Shown: positions 45,347 through 55,285, counted from the first letter of the stretch. The stretch: 64,000 bases of DNA from Natronorubrum sediminis (GCF_900108095.1 NZ_FNWL01000002.1:62001-126000), one strand, 5' to 3'. Translations and numbers: made by a program. Notes: generated by a model not told the origin, from the sequence alone.

Positions 45347-46318
45347 ATGACGGAGAACTTCCCCGACTACGTCGACGTGGACTACGACGACGGCGATGGC
45401 GAAGATCCGGAGGATTACCCGCACATCCAGGATCGAATCGAGAAAGCGATCGAGGTCACCCGGACCGGCCTCGAGGAGTACGAGAACCCGGCGGTCATGT
45501 GGACCGGCGGAAAAGACTCGACGCTCACGCTGTACTTCATCAAGGAGGTCGCCGAGCGCTTCGACCTCGAGGTACCGCCGGCGGTGTTCATCGACCACTA
45601 CCAGCACTTCGACGAGATTCACGACTTCGTCGACCACTGGGCGACGAAGTGGGATCTCGAGGTCATCTACGCTCGAAACGAGAACGTCGGCGAGTACGTC
45701 GACGAACACGGCCTCGAGCCTGGCGACGAAATCGACATTTCGGAGCTCTCCGAGCACAACCAACACCACGTTCGAGAGATCCTCGAGTACGAAGAAGAGA
45801 CGTTCCCGTTCTTGCTCGACACCTACGTCGGGAACCACCTGTTGAAGACGGTCGCCCTCAACGACGCCCTCGAGGAGTACGAGTTCGACGGCGTCATCAG
45901 CGGCGTTCGCTGGGACGAACAGGAAGCCCGTGCGGACGAGACGTTCTTCTCGCCGCGTCACGATCCGGACATCTACCCGCCACACGACCGCATTCAGCCC
46001 ATTCTGCAGTTCGACGAGGCTGCGGTCTGGGAGGCCTTCTGGAACTTCGTCGTTCCGGACACGGTCGAGAACTTCCCCGAGGACGGCTACGTCCCCGAAA
46101 GCGACGAGGACCTTCCGGAGGGCGTCGATCAGGCCGACATCCCGATCTCGCCGAAGTACTTCGCCGGTTTCCGCTCGCTCGGCAGCGAGGTTTCGACCGA
46201 GAAATCGGAAGAAGAGCCCGCCTGGTTACAGGACCTCGAGGGAACGACCGAGCGCGCCGGGCGCGCCCAGGACAAAGAGGACCTGATGGAGCGCCTGCGC
46301 GACCTCGGCTACATGTGA
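45347..46318 (+). CDS. Phosphoadenosine phosphosulfate reductase-family protein
   Basis: 323-aa adenine nucleotide alpha-hydrolase-type protein. The PP-loop is VMWTGGKDSTLTLYFIKEVA (SGGKDS-like). Later blocks ISGVRWDEQEARADETFF and PISPKYFAGFRSLGSEVS are typical of CysD/PAPS-reductase relatives. It could act in sulfate activation, assimilation or tRNA thiolation; there is no cysteine pair at the very C-terminus as in PAPS reductase. Not linked to other sulfur genes here. Confidence 0.8.
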   Translation: MTENFPDYVDVDYDDGDGEDPEDYPHIQDRIEKAIEVTRTGLEEYENPAVMWTGGKDSTLTLYFIKEVAERFDLEVPPAVFIDHYQHFDEIHDFVDHWATKWDLEVIYARNENVGEYVDEHGLEPGDEIDISELSEHNQHHVREILEYEEETFPFLLDTYVGNHLLKTVALNDALEEYEFDGVISGVRWDEQEARADETFFSPRHDPDIYPPHDRIQPILQFDEAAVWEAFWNFVVPDTVENFPEDGYVPESDEDLPEGVDQADIPISPKYFAGFRSLGSEVSTEKSEEEPAWLQDLEGTTERAGRAQDKEDLMERLRDLGYM

Positions 46319-46455
46319 GTGGACTCGAGTGATCGCGACCGAGTGAACCGGAACGAGGTGTCGGATTTCTCCGTCCACCTCACGTCGTGTACAGTCGGTG
46401 CTGGCGAGTAGTGCCGTTCGAACCGCGCTGACAGCGTTGACCGCATTCTCCGCGC

Positions 46456-46647
46456 TCAGTTCGTCGCGCGATACTCGCCGAATTTCACGCCGATCCCCAG
46501 CATGATCGCGCCGAATGCGATCATCGACGGGGCGACCATCATCAACACGTCGTCGGTTTGCATCATGTCGGTCGCGATCATTCCGCCGACGCCGAGTGCG
46601 ATGATGGCGACGAACGCGATTCCTGTCGTGAGTTCGTTGAACTCCAT
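46456..46647 (-). CDS. Small two-helix membrane protein
   Basis: 63 aa, MEFNELTTGIAFVAIIALG start. Two hydrophobic segments (about 7-26 and 36-53) and a short polar tail. It resembles small haloarchaeal DUF membrane proteins (DUF7333-like, uncertain). Sits between the PAPS-reductase-family gene and a larger membrane-protein gene. Confidence 0.55.
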   Translation of the reverse strand: MEFNELTTGIAFVAIIALGVGGMIATDMMQTDDVLMMVAPSMIAFGAIMLGIGVKFGEYRATN

Positions 46648-46728
46648 ACGAGACTGTTGGAAATCGGTCGCCAAAGGATGTCGGAAATCGGTCGTCCGTT
46701 TGCGACCGTTCACAAATCGAGTACGTTC

Positions 46729-47478
46729 TTACCGGGACGGGCGAACCAGATTCGCCAGTGCGATGACGATACCGAGGAACCAGCCAAGCGGGAACGAGAT
46801 GCCGACCCACATCGCGGCGTAGGCGGCCCCCTCGAGTTGGTAGTTCGCGCGCAGGTACTCGTTCAGGTCGCCAATGTAGAGGACGTTATCGAGCGCCCAG
46901 ACCGCGAAGTCGTAGCTGGGTTCGAGGACGACGCCCTCGAGCGACGGCGTAACGAGTGCGGCGACGACGGGTGGCAAGAACAGCGCGGTCATCGCGAACG
47001 GGTAGGCAAGCAACACCGAGGTAAGTCGCCCGCCGAACTTCGAGGTAATCGCGGCGAGCGCCGTCGAAACGGTTGCGACGCTGCTCGCGGCCGCGATGGC
47101 GATGACGGCTTCGGTCGGGAGCCGAAGGTGGGCGATGACCGTCAAGGTACCCCAGACGACGACGGCCATGGCCGTGACGCCGACGATGCCAAGACGGGTC
47201 CGGGTCGAGTCGAGTTTCGCCGCGTAAAAGCGGGTTGCGAGTCCAATGACGGTGAGGGGATACAAGAGGAGCAAGCCGAGGAATCCGAGCGAACTCCAGG
47301 TGTGGTAACCGATTCGCTGCGGGAGGGTGTCGGGCTTCCACTTCCCCATGACGGAGTGACCGCGGCCACGCTGGCGTGGAAAGACGAGTTCCATCCACGC
47401 ACCGTGTAACCGCTGAACGTCGGTCCTGATTGCACCGACGACCCCACCACCGCCACGTTGTCGTGAGCGGGCGGACAT
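46729..47478 (-). CDS. Polytopic membrane protein
   Basis: 249 aa with about six hydrophobic segments after a basic, Arg/Gly-rich N-terminus (first 40 residues). Segments include SSLGFLGLLLLYPLTVIG, VVVWGTLTVIAHL, VLLAYPFAMTALFLPPVVAAL and MWVGISFPLGWFLGIVIALA. A soluble loop WALDNVLYIGDLNEYLRAN lies before the last helix. Family not recognised. Confidence 0.6.
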   Translation of the reverse strand: MSARSRQRGGGGVVGAIRTDVQRLHGAWMELVFPRQRGRGHSVMGKWKPDTLPQRIGYHTWSSLGFLGLLLLYPLTVIGLATRFYAAKLDSTRTRLGIVGVTAMAVVVWGTLTVIAHLRLPTEAVIAIAAASSVATVSTALAAITSKFGGRLTSVLLAYPFAMTALFLPPVVAALVTPSLEGVVLEPSYDFAVWALDNVLYIGDLNEYLRANYQLEGAAYAAMWVGISFPLGWFLGIVIALANLVRPSR

Positions 47479-47597
47479 ACGCGAGCCAAAAAGCCGTGAT
47501 ACCGTAAACTTTCCTGCTTTTCACGAACTCGAGTATGTTGCTCGTACTGATATGTGGGGGCGGGATGGAGAGCGGGGAGGAACAGAACGCGAATCGG

Positions 47598-48443
47598 TCA
47601 GTTCCAGGGTCCAAAGTCCGGATCGACCTGACGAGCGGTCTCCTCGATCGAATCGATTCGATCGATATCCTCTCGATCTAACTCGAGTGACAACGACGCC
47701 CAATTGTCACGGATGTGGTCTTCACTCGTCGCTTTCGGAATCGGTGTCACACCCTTCTCGCGCAACCAGGCGAGGCTGACCTGTGCTTCGCTGACGCCGT
47801 GTTTTTCGGCGACTGCCTGTAGTTCTGGCTGGGAGAACACCTCACCGCGGGCGATGGGCGAGTACGCGACGACGTCGATATCGTAGTCCGCACAGGTATC
47901 GCGAAGCGTCGGCTGTGGAAGCAACGGATGCAATTCGACCTGATTCGCCAGAATCGGTGCGTCACAGACGTCGACGGCGACCTCGAGTTGCTCGGGCAAA
48001 AAGTTACTGACGCCGACGTTCTCGATCAGTCCCTCGTCGTACAGTTCCGAGAACGCGGCGAGAGTCTCTTCTGGGTCGTACGTCCGCGCCGGCCAGTGGA
48101 CGTACAGCATGTCGAGTGCGTCGACGCCGAGTCGGTCGATACTCGCTCGAGCGGTCTCGAGGACGTCGTCGTAGGCGAGATTCGAGATCCACACTTTGGT
48201 GGCGAGGAAGATGTCGTCACGGTCGACGTCGGCCGCGTCGATGCCGTCGCCGACTGACTCCTCGTTGTCGTAGGCCTGTGCGGTATCGATGTGGCGATAC
48301 CCGGTCTCGAGTGCAGTTGTGACGCTTTCGACGCACTGCGTCGGGTCGTCGTGTTGCCAGGTGCCAAAGCCGAGCATCGGCATACCGCCACTCGTAGTCG
48401 GACACTGTTCAGGTGAGACTGCGTCGGCGTCGTTCGTTCCCAT
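47598..48443 (-). CDS. Aldo/keto reductase
   Basis: 281-aa NADPH-dependent reductase. The catalytic tetrad can be seen: D in HIDTAQAYDNEE and Tyr two turns later, Lys in FLATKVWISN, His in LYVHWPART. C-terminal IPKATSEDHIRDN binds the cofactor. Substrate unknown. It lies between a membrane protein and an amidase and is separately transcribed. Confidence 0.88.
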   Translation of the reverse strand: MGTNDADAVSPEQCPTTSGGMPMLGFGTWQHDDPTQCVESVTTALETGYRHIDTAQAYDNEESVGDGIDAADVDRDDIFLATKVWISNLAYDDVLETARASIDRLGVDALDMLYVHWPARTYDPEETLAAFSELYDEGLIENVGVSNFLPEQLEVAVDVCDAPILANQVELHPLLPQPTLRDTCADYDIDVVAYSPIARGEVFSQPELQAVAEKHGVSEAQVSLAWLREKGVTPIPKATSEDHIRDNWASLSLELDREDIDRIDSIEETARQVDPDFGPWN

Positions 48444-48545
48444 GAGCGAAGACTGGTCCGTCGGGCGAAAATGGGTTGGGGTTGCGGCGAGGGTGGTGTC
48501 CGGCGGAAAACGCCGATGTCGGTATTCGGTCCGATTCGGGTGACC

Positions 48546-49970
48546 CTACTCGTAGAGATGGTCCCACGGCCGTTCGCGTTCGAGTGCTCGACTCGCGGCC
48601 AGAACGGTCTCGTCTTCGAACCGCCCACCAGCAAGCTGGAGGCCGACGGGGTGTGAATCAGCGGTCAGGCCGGCGGGTGCGGCGGCAACGGGGTGGCCGG
48701 TCCAGTTGAACGGCCACGTGAGCGGCCACTCCCACGCACTCGAGGCGAGGTCCTCTCGCAGGCCGACGTCGGCGCGCGAGAGCGTCGGCGTGAGGAGCAC
48801 GTCGTACTCCGCGAGCACGTCCTGAACCGCGTCGTAGAACGCCGTTCGGACGATTCCGGAGCGAGCGAGTTCCGTGGGGCCGTACTTCTCGCCGATGTGG
48901 ACCATCGCGAGGAAGCTGTCCGAAACCTCGTCGGGGTGCTCTCGCACGTCGATGCCGTGGGCTTCCTCGAGCACCGTCGCGGTCTCGAGAATCGAGGTCA
49001 TATACGTCGCCATCGTGGCTTCCTGAAGTTCCTCGAGCGTAGAGCCGTGATCGACCGTAATTTCCTCGACGGTTGCTCCGGCAGCTTCGAACGCCCCGAG
49101 GGCGTCCTCGACGGTCGAGCGGACCGCCTCAGTCACCGGAAAGACGTCGAGATCCGGACTGTAGGCGATCCGGCAATCGTCGATCGAGTCCTCGAGCGCC
49201 CCCAGCGGGTCGATATCGACGGGGACGCTCGAGGGGTCCGCGGGGTGAGATCCAGCCATCGCCTCGAGCATGAGCGCGGCGTCCTCGACCGTCCGGGCCA
49301 TCGGGCCCTTCGTGACGTGTTGGGTTTTCCGGCCGAACGCGGTCGGTCGCCCGTCGTCCGGGACGAGTCCGAACGTCGGCTTGATCGCGTAGACGCCACA
49401 GGCTGCGGCGGGAATTCGAAGCGACCCGCCAGCGTCGCTCCCGGTCGCGAGCGAGGTCATGCCAGCGGCGAGCGCCGCCGCCGAGCCGCCAGAGGAGCCG
49501 CCGGCGTTGAGGTCCGTGTCGATCGGCGACGCCGTCGGGCCGATCAGCCCGTTGTCGGTCGTCCCCTTGTGCCCGAACTCGGGCGTGTTCGTCGTGCCGA
49601 TGACGATCGCCCCTGCGTCCTCGAGTCGCTCGACGATCGCCGACGTTTCGCTCGCGACGTTTTCGGAAAAGAGCGGCGAGCCGGACGTGTGGCGAACGCC
49701 TTCCTTGAGCGCGCCGAGATCCTTCAACGCGAGCGGGACGCCGTGGAGCGGACCGACATCGTCACCTCGCTCGAGCGCCCGGTCGGCTTCGGCGGCAGCC
49801 TCGCGAGCGTCGTCTGCACAGACGGTCACGAAGGCGTTGAGCTCGTCGTCTACGTGCTCGATCTGCTCGAGGTGGGCCTCGACGGCGTCGCTCGCGGTGA
49901 CGTCGCCCGTTCTGATTCGGTTCGCGAGTTCGCTCGCGGAGAGCTGTGTGAGTGCTGTCTCGAGTGACAT
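48546..49970 (-). CDS. Amidase (amidase signature family)
   Basis: 474 aa. The Ser-cis-Ser-Lys triad is readable: Lys in GVPLALKDLGALKEG, Ser in GGSSGGSAAALAAG and Ser in GSDAGGSLRIPAAACG. It resembles GatA but lacks GatB/C neighbours, so a standalone amidase acting on small amides is likelier. Usual length for the family. The ATG at 49970 is followed by MSLETALTQLSASELANRI. Confidence 0.88.
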   Translation of the reverse strand: MSLETALTQLSASELANRIRTGDVTASDAVEAHLEQIEHVDDELNAFVTVCADDAREAAAEADRALERGDDVGPLHGVPLALKDLGALKEGVRHTSGSPLFSENVASETSAIVERLEDAGAIVIGTTNTPEFGHKGTTDNGLIGPTASPIDTDLNAGGSSGGSAAALAAGMTSLATGSDAGGSLRIPAAACGVYAIKPTFGLVPDDGRPTAFGRKTQHVTKGPMARTVEDAALMLEAMAGSHPADPSSVPVDIDPLGALEDSIDDCRIAYSPDLDVFPVTEAVRSTVEDALGAFEAAGATVEEITVDHGSTLEELQEATMATYMTSILETATVLEEAHGIDVREHPDEVSDSFLAMVHIGEKYGPTELARSGIVRTAFYDAVQDVLAEYDVLLTPTLSRADVGLREDLASSAWEWPLTWPFNWTGHPVAAAPAGLTADSHPVGLQLAGGRFEDETVLAASRALERERPWDHLYE

Positions 49971-50071
49971 ACCACGAGGATTGCACAGAATATGTGTTAT
50001 AAGTTAGCAAGTGCGTCGGGGGCTGCCTCCTCTCGACGGTCGCACAGGCCACCGATTCGTTCGAACGGCGC

Positions 50072-51364
50072 TCACTCGTCGCCCGGCGTCTCTGACGTCC
50101 GAGTCCGCCCGTCGAGCCACGGGAGCCCCTCGAGTTCGTTGCCGACGTAGGAGCCGTCGAACTCCTCGTCCTCGAGGACGCGATAGGCGTCGTGCTGGAC
50201 GACGCTCTTCATCACTTCGGAGGCGCCGCCGAGGAATCGGCCGGCACGGACGTCTCGCTGGATGCGCTCGATCGGATACGACGTGGTCGTTCCGATCCCA
50301 CCGACGAGTTGGATGCAGGTGTCCGCAATCTCGTGGGCGAGGTCGTTCCCGTACCACTTCGCCATGGCGCCTTCCATCCGACCGGCGGAGATTCCACGGT
50401 CGTCCAGTATTCGGGCCGCTCGAGTGTTGAGCAGGTACGCCGCGTCGAGTTTCGTCGCCATCTCCGCGACCGAGTGGTTGACGGCCTGATAGCGCGACGT
50501 GGGGCGCTCGTTGACGACCCGATTCTCCGTGTAGTTCGCGGCGATTTCGAGCGCCCGTTGACTCGCACCCAGACAGTACCGAGCGACGGTCAGGTGCTCG
50601 AGGTTCAACTCGTCGGTGATGTACGACCAGGCGGCTCCCTCTTCGCCGACGAGGTTTGCCTCGGGGACGCGGACGTCGTCGAATTCCATCCACGCCGCTG
50701 CCGTTCCTCTGAAGCCGTGCCAGTCCGACTGCGACTCGAGGAATTCGATCCCGTCGGCATCGCCGTCGACGACGAGCAGCGAGACGCCGTCGCGGTCCCC
50801 ATCGTCACCGCTCGTTCGACAGGGCAGGAAGTAAAAGTCGCCGTAGCGAGCGAAGTCGATGAACCGCTTCTGTCCGTTTACCACCCACTCGTCGCCGTCT
50901 TTGTCGGCGGTTGTTTCGAGATGGGCGAGGTCCGTCCCGCTCGAGGGTTCCGTGTACGCCTGCGAGACGATCAACTCGCCCTCGAGCATCGGTGCGAGGT
51001 ACGTCTCCGTGAGGTGGTCGTTGCCGTGTTCGTACAGCGTCCGGCCCACGTGCTGGGTGAGCGATGTCTGGCAGGCGTGGACGATCGTTCCGCAGTAGCC
51101 GATCGCCTGCTCGGCGAGTACGGTCTCCACGACGGTGCCGCCCGCTCCGTTGTACTCCTCGGGAACGGTGATTCCAGCGAAGTCGTGAGACCCCATCCGA
51201 CGGACGTACTCCTCCCAGTCCGCCCGCGATTCTTCGTTCCGATCGAGTTCCTGGAAGTGTTCCTCGTCGAGTCGGTCGACGAAGACCTCTTGCTCGAGGG
51301 TCTCGATACACTCAGAGAGGTACTCCCGTTCTGCCGACGTCAGACTGGTGTCTTTGCCAATCAT
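50072..51364 (-). CDS. Acyl-CoA dehydrogenase
   Basis: 430-aa FAD enzyme of fatty-acid or branched-chain oxidation. Domain order: N-terminal helices, GITVPEEYNGAGGTVVETVL, AYTEPSSGTDLAHLETTA (FAD contact), VNGQKRFIDFARYGDFYF, then C-terminal helices with QLVGGIGTTTSYPIERIQRD and GGASEVMK. Start MIGKDTSLTSAERE at 51364; a slightly longer start at 51391 is possible. The electron acceptor would be ETF, not encoded here. Confidence 0.88.
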   Translation of the reverse strand: MIGKDTSLTSAEREYLSECIETLEQEVFVDRLDEEHFQELDRNEESRADWEEYVRRMGSHDFAGITVPEEYNGAGGTVVETVLAEQAIGYCGTIVHACQTSLTQHVGRTLYEHGNDHLTETYLAPMLEGELIVSQAYTEPSSGTDLAHLETTADKDGDEWVVNGQKRFIDFARYGDFYFLPCRTSGDDGDRDGVSLLVVDGDADGIEFLESQSDWHGFRGTAAAWMEFDDVRVPEANLVGEEGAAWSYITDELNLEHLTVARYCLGASQRALEIAANYTENRVVNERPTSRYQAVNHSVAEMATKLDAAYLLNTRAARILDDRGISAGRMEGAMAKWYGNDLAHEIADTCIQLVGGIGTTTSYPIERIQRDVRAGRFLGGASEVMKSVVQHDAYRVLEDEEFDGSYVGNELEGLPWLDGRTRTSETPGDE

Positions 51365-51451
51365 GTGTGTGATTCTCTTTGACAATGCCAACTGGTATAA
51401 AATTACGATCCAGTCGGTCCCACCACCACCCGTTTCGTTGCTCTTGATTCG

Positions 51452-52423
51452 CTATTGTCTCTCTCGGACGGGAACATCGATAGCAGCGGTGAGTCGCTGC
51501 AGGAACCCTTGCTTATCACTTCCCACGGTGTCGTACTCCGTCGTGAGCGTCCCATCTCCGTCGAAGGCGAGCAGTGTCAATTCGGCGCTTTCCGCACGCG
51601 CTGTGACATCCTCCTCGACAGTTCCCGAGGTTGTAATGACGATCGGATGTGCCTCGAGCGAGTTCGCGATTTCACAGAACTCGTCAACACGGTCGGTGTC
51701 TGGCGTCTCGTAAATGCCCACGACCCGCTGATCGCCCATCATACTGTCCTCGGCAAAGACGTGGACAGACTGGGACGTTGCTTCAGTGGTGACTGTCATG
51801 TCAATCTCTATCTCAAAGCGGCGTTCCTCTAATGCCTCTGCAATCGTCTGTCGGGCGTCCTTTTGTCGAGATAGCCACTGTTTGCCAGTGGGGCTGAGAC
51901 TGTATCGATATAACACTCGCTCAATTGCCGCTAACGTCTGGATTATGGAAAAACACTCCCGACACCAGAGGCGCTCGTCCGGAACGTCGGCTATCTCCGT
52001 ACACTCGTTGCAAACGTATCGCGTCGTTTCATCGACGTCCTCGGATTGAAGTTCCATCTCACAGTCTGGGCAGTGGTACTTGTCTCCTGCGTCGAACTCC
52101 AGTTCGGGACCGGCGTATCCGCAGGCGTGTTCGAGGACGAGTGTCTCGGTAGCGTTCGGGGCCTCGCATGCTGGACAGACAGTGGTATACTGCAGGCCTT
52201 CGGTGGTACACTCCGGGCAAATATACACCTTTGAGACAAACTCGCCCGCTAACACGTCACGAGAGGCGAAGTGCTCGAGGACGTCAGCCGGTTTGCCGTC
52301 GGCATCGTCGAGGAGTTGGGTCACATCCGGATAGCTCACAGCGCCAGTATCGGTAATTTCCGGCTCGAACGACTCTTTTTCTGTCAGTTTGTTTACTAGC
52401 CGAAGTTCCCCTGGTGAAACCAT
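51452..52423 (-). CDS. TackOD1-like multi-zinc-ribbon protein
   Basis: 323 aa. Four or five Cys knuckles in the first 170 residues: YICPECTTEG, TVCPACEAP, LEHACGYAGPELEF, YHCPDCEMEL, YVCNECTEI and LWCRECFS. The HACGY...CPDC...CNEC order is what I recall of the TackOD1 output domain found in archaeal signalling proteins. The C-terminal 140 residues include a mixed alpha/beta part (VVGIYETPDTDRVDEFC, HPIVITTSGTVEEDV) that could be a nuclease-like or receiver-like fold. TATAAT at 52453-52458 fits a near-leaderless start. Confidence 0.6.
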   Translation of the reverse strand: MVSPGELRLVNKLTEKESFEPEITDTGAVSYPDVTQLLDDADGKPADVLEHFASRDVLAGEFVSKVYICPECTTEGLQYTTVCPACEAPNATETLVLEHACGYAGPELEFDAGDKYHCPDCEMELQSEDVDETTRYVCNECTEIADVPDERLWCRECFSIIQTLAAIERVLYRYSLSPTGKQWLSRQKDARQTIAEALEERRFEIEIDMTVTTEATSQSVHVFAEDSMMGDQRVVGIYETPDTDRVDEFCEIANSLEAHPIVITTSGTVEEDVTARAESAELTLLAFDGDGTLTTEYDTVGSDKQGFLQRLTAAIDVPVRERQ

Positions 52424-52784
52424 GGATCTCTGTTGTATAATTCCACTCGACGTATAATTTTCGCTCACGCGCGTTGGGAGAGCATTGTTGAGGAATACGC
52501 AACAGTCGTTGAAAGTCGTAGCGGGCACGGGTGGCACGAACACGCCTCGTATCAAACGACGATTTCAACCGAGATTTCGCCTCAGGGTGTCGTGTTCCAA
52601 ACTCGTGTCGGCAGGTTCACTGGCTTCGCTGGCGTAGGTGTCTATCGCCCGCGCTGTCGTGACGAATCTGAACAGACGTTCGGTGAGAACTACAACGATA
52701 CCGAACGACGTGGAGGCGGTACATCGTAATATGTTGCGGGGGAACGTGGTTGGACAGCCGTTTTATCGAGTTCGCGGCGTCGAA
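52424..52784. other. Gene-free region before geranylgeranyl reductase terminus
   Basis: 361 bp between the start of the zinc-ribbon gene and the stop of the reductase gene. Only the TATAAT box (52453-52458, minus strand) was recognised; open frames crossing it have no family signal. Confidence 0.45.
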
Positions 52785-54161
52785 TTAGTACTTCGGCTCC
52801 GCGCCCGTGATGTCGTAGACTCGATCCATCACGGAGTCGCGCTCGGCCTGCCAGGCGTCGAAGTGTTCGGGGCCGTCCGGGTAGCTATCGTAGACGTCTT
52901 TGAGCGTGCCGGCCGATTTCTGGACCTTGTAGAGGTCGTAGAGCGTGTCCCAGTGGCCGACGGTCTTGATCAGCGTCTTGAGCTTCAGGCCGATACTCAT
53001 CTCGGCAGTTCCCTGCTTGCCGATAGTATCGACGAGTTGCTGGCCGGGGAGGACGGTGATGACCGAGATTAGCTCGTCGAGGTCTCGCGCGGTGCCGAAG
53101 ATGTTGTAGAGGTCCATCGCCGCGAAGCGCTTCCCGAAATCGGTCTGAACGCGGTGGTTGTACTCCCACAGTGCCCCTTCGCTCACGTCGCCGTTCGAAA
53201 TCGCTTCCGTTGCAACCTTCGCGGCCCAGTGGCCCGCTTTCGCAGCGCCGGGAATGCCGCCGCCGGTACAGGGGTTGACGTGTCCAGCAGCGTCACCGAC
53301 AGCGACGTACCCGGGATGAACTGCGGAATCTAACGGCCGTCGGGTTGGCAGCGCCGCTCCGAGTTTGTTCTTGACCGTCGCTCCCTCGAACTCCGCGCGG
53401 TTGGCGATGTCGTCTTTGAGCACGTCGACGAGTTCCATCGGCTCCTGGCTCATTTGGAAGCCGAGTCCGGCGTTGATTTCCGTCGAAGAGCGCGGGAAGT
53501 ACCAGAGGTAGCCGAGTTCGGCCGTCGGCTTGAAGACGAGCGCGTCGTCCCACTCGACCGGTTCGGGCACCTCGAGGACCTCTCGGTAGGCCGAACAGAA
53601 CTGTGAGTAGTTAACGTTCGTGTCGAACGACGAACGGGCGAGGTTAGCTTTGTCCTGCAAGACGGAGAGGGCACCAGCAGCGTCGACGACGACGTCGGCT
53701 TCGTACTCGATGACGTCGTCGTCTCGGATAGCCGTGACACCCTCTACCTGTCCGTTCGGCTGGATAACGTCGTTGACGATGGTATTGTAGTGGATGTCGA
53801 CGCCCGCGCGGTCGGTCTCCTCGAGCAACACCTGTCCGTACCGATATCGGTCGACGACGGCACCCGACCGTTCGAAGGGTATATCGAGGCGTTCGTCAGT
53901 CTGTGGGTTCTCGAAGACGGCGCGCGTAATGCCTTCGTTGGTGAACGACTCGGCTCTGAGTCGGTCGCGGTCGACGACGTCGGGGAACGTACTCTTTCCC
54001 TTGATGCCGTCGCCACAGGCGATGTGGCCGCCGTCGTCCTCGCTCTTTCGCTCGAGTAAGACGACGTCGAGGCCCTCGCGGGCGGCGGTCGATGCCGCGA
54101 AGCACCCACCCGTGCCGCCGCCGACGACGACCATATCGGACGTCCTGGTCTTCGATGCCAT
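52785..54161 (-). CDS. Geranylgeranyl reductase family protein
   Basis: 458-aa FAD-dependent reductase that saturates isoprenoid chains (archaeal lipids, quinones or carotenoids). FAD motifs: VVGGGTGGCFAASTAAREG at the N-terminus, DGGHIACGDGIKGK, and YVAVGDAAGHVNPCTGGGIP (about 295), followed by GAAKAGHWAAKVATEAI. DGIKG (residues about 51-55) is the conserved Cys/Gly region of this family. Probably the digeranylgeranylglycerophospholipid reductase or a close paralogue. Confidence 0.88.
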   Translation of the reverse strand: MASKTRTSDMVVVGGGTGGCFAASTAAREGLDVVLLERKSEDDGGHIACGDGIKGKSTFPDVVDRDRLRAESFTNEGITRAVFENPQTDERLDIPFERSGAVVDRYRYGQVLLEETDRAGVDIHYNTIVNDVIQPNGQVEGVTAIRDDDVIEYEADVVVDAAGALSVLQDKANLARSSFDTNVNYSQFCSAYREVLEVPEPVEWDDALVFKPTAELGYLWYFPRSSTEINAGLGFQMSQEPMELVDVLKDDIANRAEFEGATVKNKLGAALPTRRPLDSAVHPGYVAVGDAAGHVNPCTGGGIPGAAKAGHWAAKVATEAISNGDVSEGALWEYNHRVQTDFGKRFAAMDLYNIFGTARDLDELISVITVLPGQQLVDTIGKQGTAEMSIGLKLKTLIKTVGHWDTLYDLYKVQKSAGTLKDVYDSYPDGPEHFDAWQAERDSVMDRVYDITGAEPKY

Positions 54162-54342
54162 TGGTATCCGTTCGAACGGTTTCAGTTATAAAAAATACGG
54201 GGAAATTGTCCTGACGCTGCTGTGACACCAACACACGTTGAATCGAGTTCATTTCCGAGAATCTCGAGGCTGGGGGGACGAAGTGGGGTGACGCCTCGGG
54301 GCGTTCACGAGTTGGCCAGCGTTCAGGATGGCACTCAGACAC

Positions 54343-54390
54343 GACTCCGCGAGCCTTGACGGACTCTGCAAGCCTTGACGGACTCCGCGA
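54343..54390. repeat. 19-bp tandem repeat
   Basis: Pattern GACTCYGCRA-GCCTTGACG repeated: 54343-54361, 54362-54380, then the first 10 bp again to 54390. Only 25 bp from the stop of the PAC2 gene. No function visible. Confidence 0.75.
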
Positions 54391-54414
54391 CCCTCGGGAA
54401 CGTGACGGGCGGCG

Positions 54415-55155
54415 TTACTGATACATTCGCAACGGCTGGGCCTGCGTGCTCCCTTCTTGGCCGATCTGTTGCATCTGCTGGGCGAACTGTTCGCGTTTTT
54501 CGCGAATCTCCTCGGCTCGGTCGACTAAGTCCTGAACGTTGATTTCGAGTCCGGCGAGGGGCATAACTCCGTCCTCGAGGAGCGCGCTCGCCGCTTCGGG
54601 ATCCGGAAACTGCGGATCAGATTCGACGACGAGGCCGATACTTTCGTAATTGCGGTGGATGGCGCGATTGACGAGTGCACCGGTCGGCCCCGTGACGACG
54701 CCGTCTTCGGGGGGCAGGTCGATGTCGTGGTCCGCGAGTAACTCGTCTGCAGACCCCGTTCCGACGCCGTAGACGGCGGGACGTCCTTCTCGCTCGGCGG
54801 GAAGCCCGCTGAGGTAGATCGGGGTCGCCTCCTGTGAGACGATCCACTCGGTCAGACAGTCGGCGACGGTGTGAACGGCACCGGAGGCGATCGGCGTGTC
54901 GCTTTGGAGGGCGAACAGGTCGTGTTCTTCGCTGACGTAGAGTCGAACTGGCGGCTGTGCGGTTCGCTCGCCGCTTCGGTAGACGCCGATACCGGGAAGC
55001 CCCGAACAGTCGACGCTCGCGTAGTAGCGCATCTCGAGTTCGCGCACGAGGTGGTCGGTCGCGATTTTGCCGACGAGTCCGAGTCCGGGAAACCCTTCGA
55101 CGAACACCGGGTCCTCGAGGTCGGCTTCCTCACCTTGCAAGTGAATCTGTGCCAT
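54415..55155 (-). CDS. PAC2 family protein (proteasome assembly chaperone-like)
   Basis: 246 aa. Core features: PVFVEGFPGLGLVGKIATDH at the N-terminus, YYASVDCSGLPGIGVY, YGVGTGSADELLAD and TGPTGALVNRAIHRNYESI, as in PAC2-type chaperones (homologues of PbaA/PbaB) that assist 20S proteasome assembly. The C-terminus has a coiled-coil stretch EIREKREQFAQQMQQIGQE. MAQIHLQGEEADLEDP at 55155 is the natural start; longer frames upstream look spurious. Confidence 0.85.
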   Translation of the reverse strand: MAQIHLQGEEADLEDPVFVEGFPGLGLVGKIATDHLVRELEMRYYASVDCSGLPGIGVYRSGERTAQPPVRLYVSEEHDLFALQSDTPIASGAVHTVADCLTEWIVSQEATPIYLSGLPAEREGRPAVYGVGTGSADELLADHDIDLPPEDGVVTGPTGALVNRAIHRNYESIGLVVESDPQFPDPEAASALLEDGVMPLAGLEINVQDLVDRAEEIREKREQFAQQMQQIGQEGSTQAQPLRMYQ

Positions 55156-55285
55156 GGATGAACAGAGTTCCGGCGCGCTCATAAAATCGACGGGGGAGAC
55201 GACCGATACGATGGGGCTGAAAGCGAGTCGGCAGCGATATCGCGCTTCGAAACCCACAAACGCCGGCTCTCCCAAACGAGGGTAC

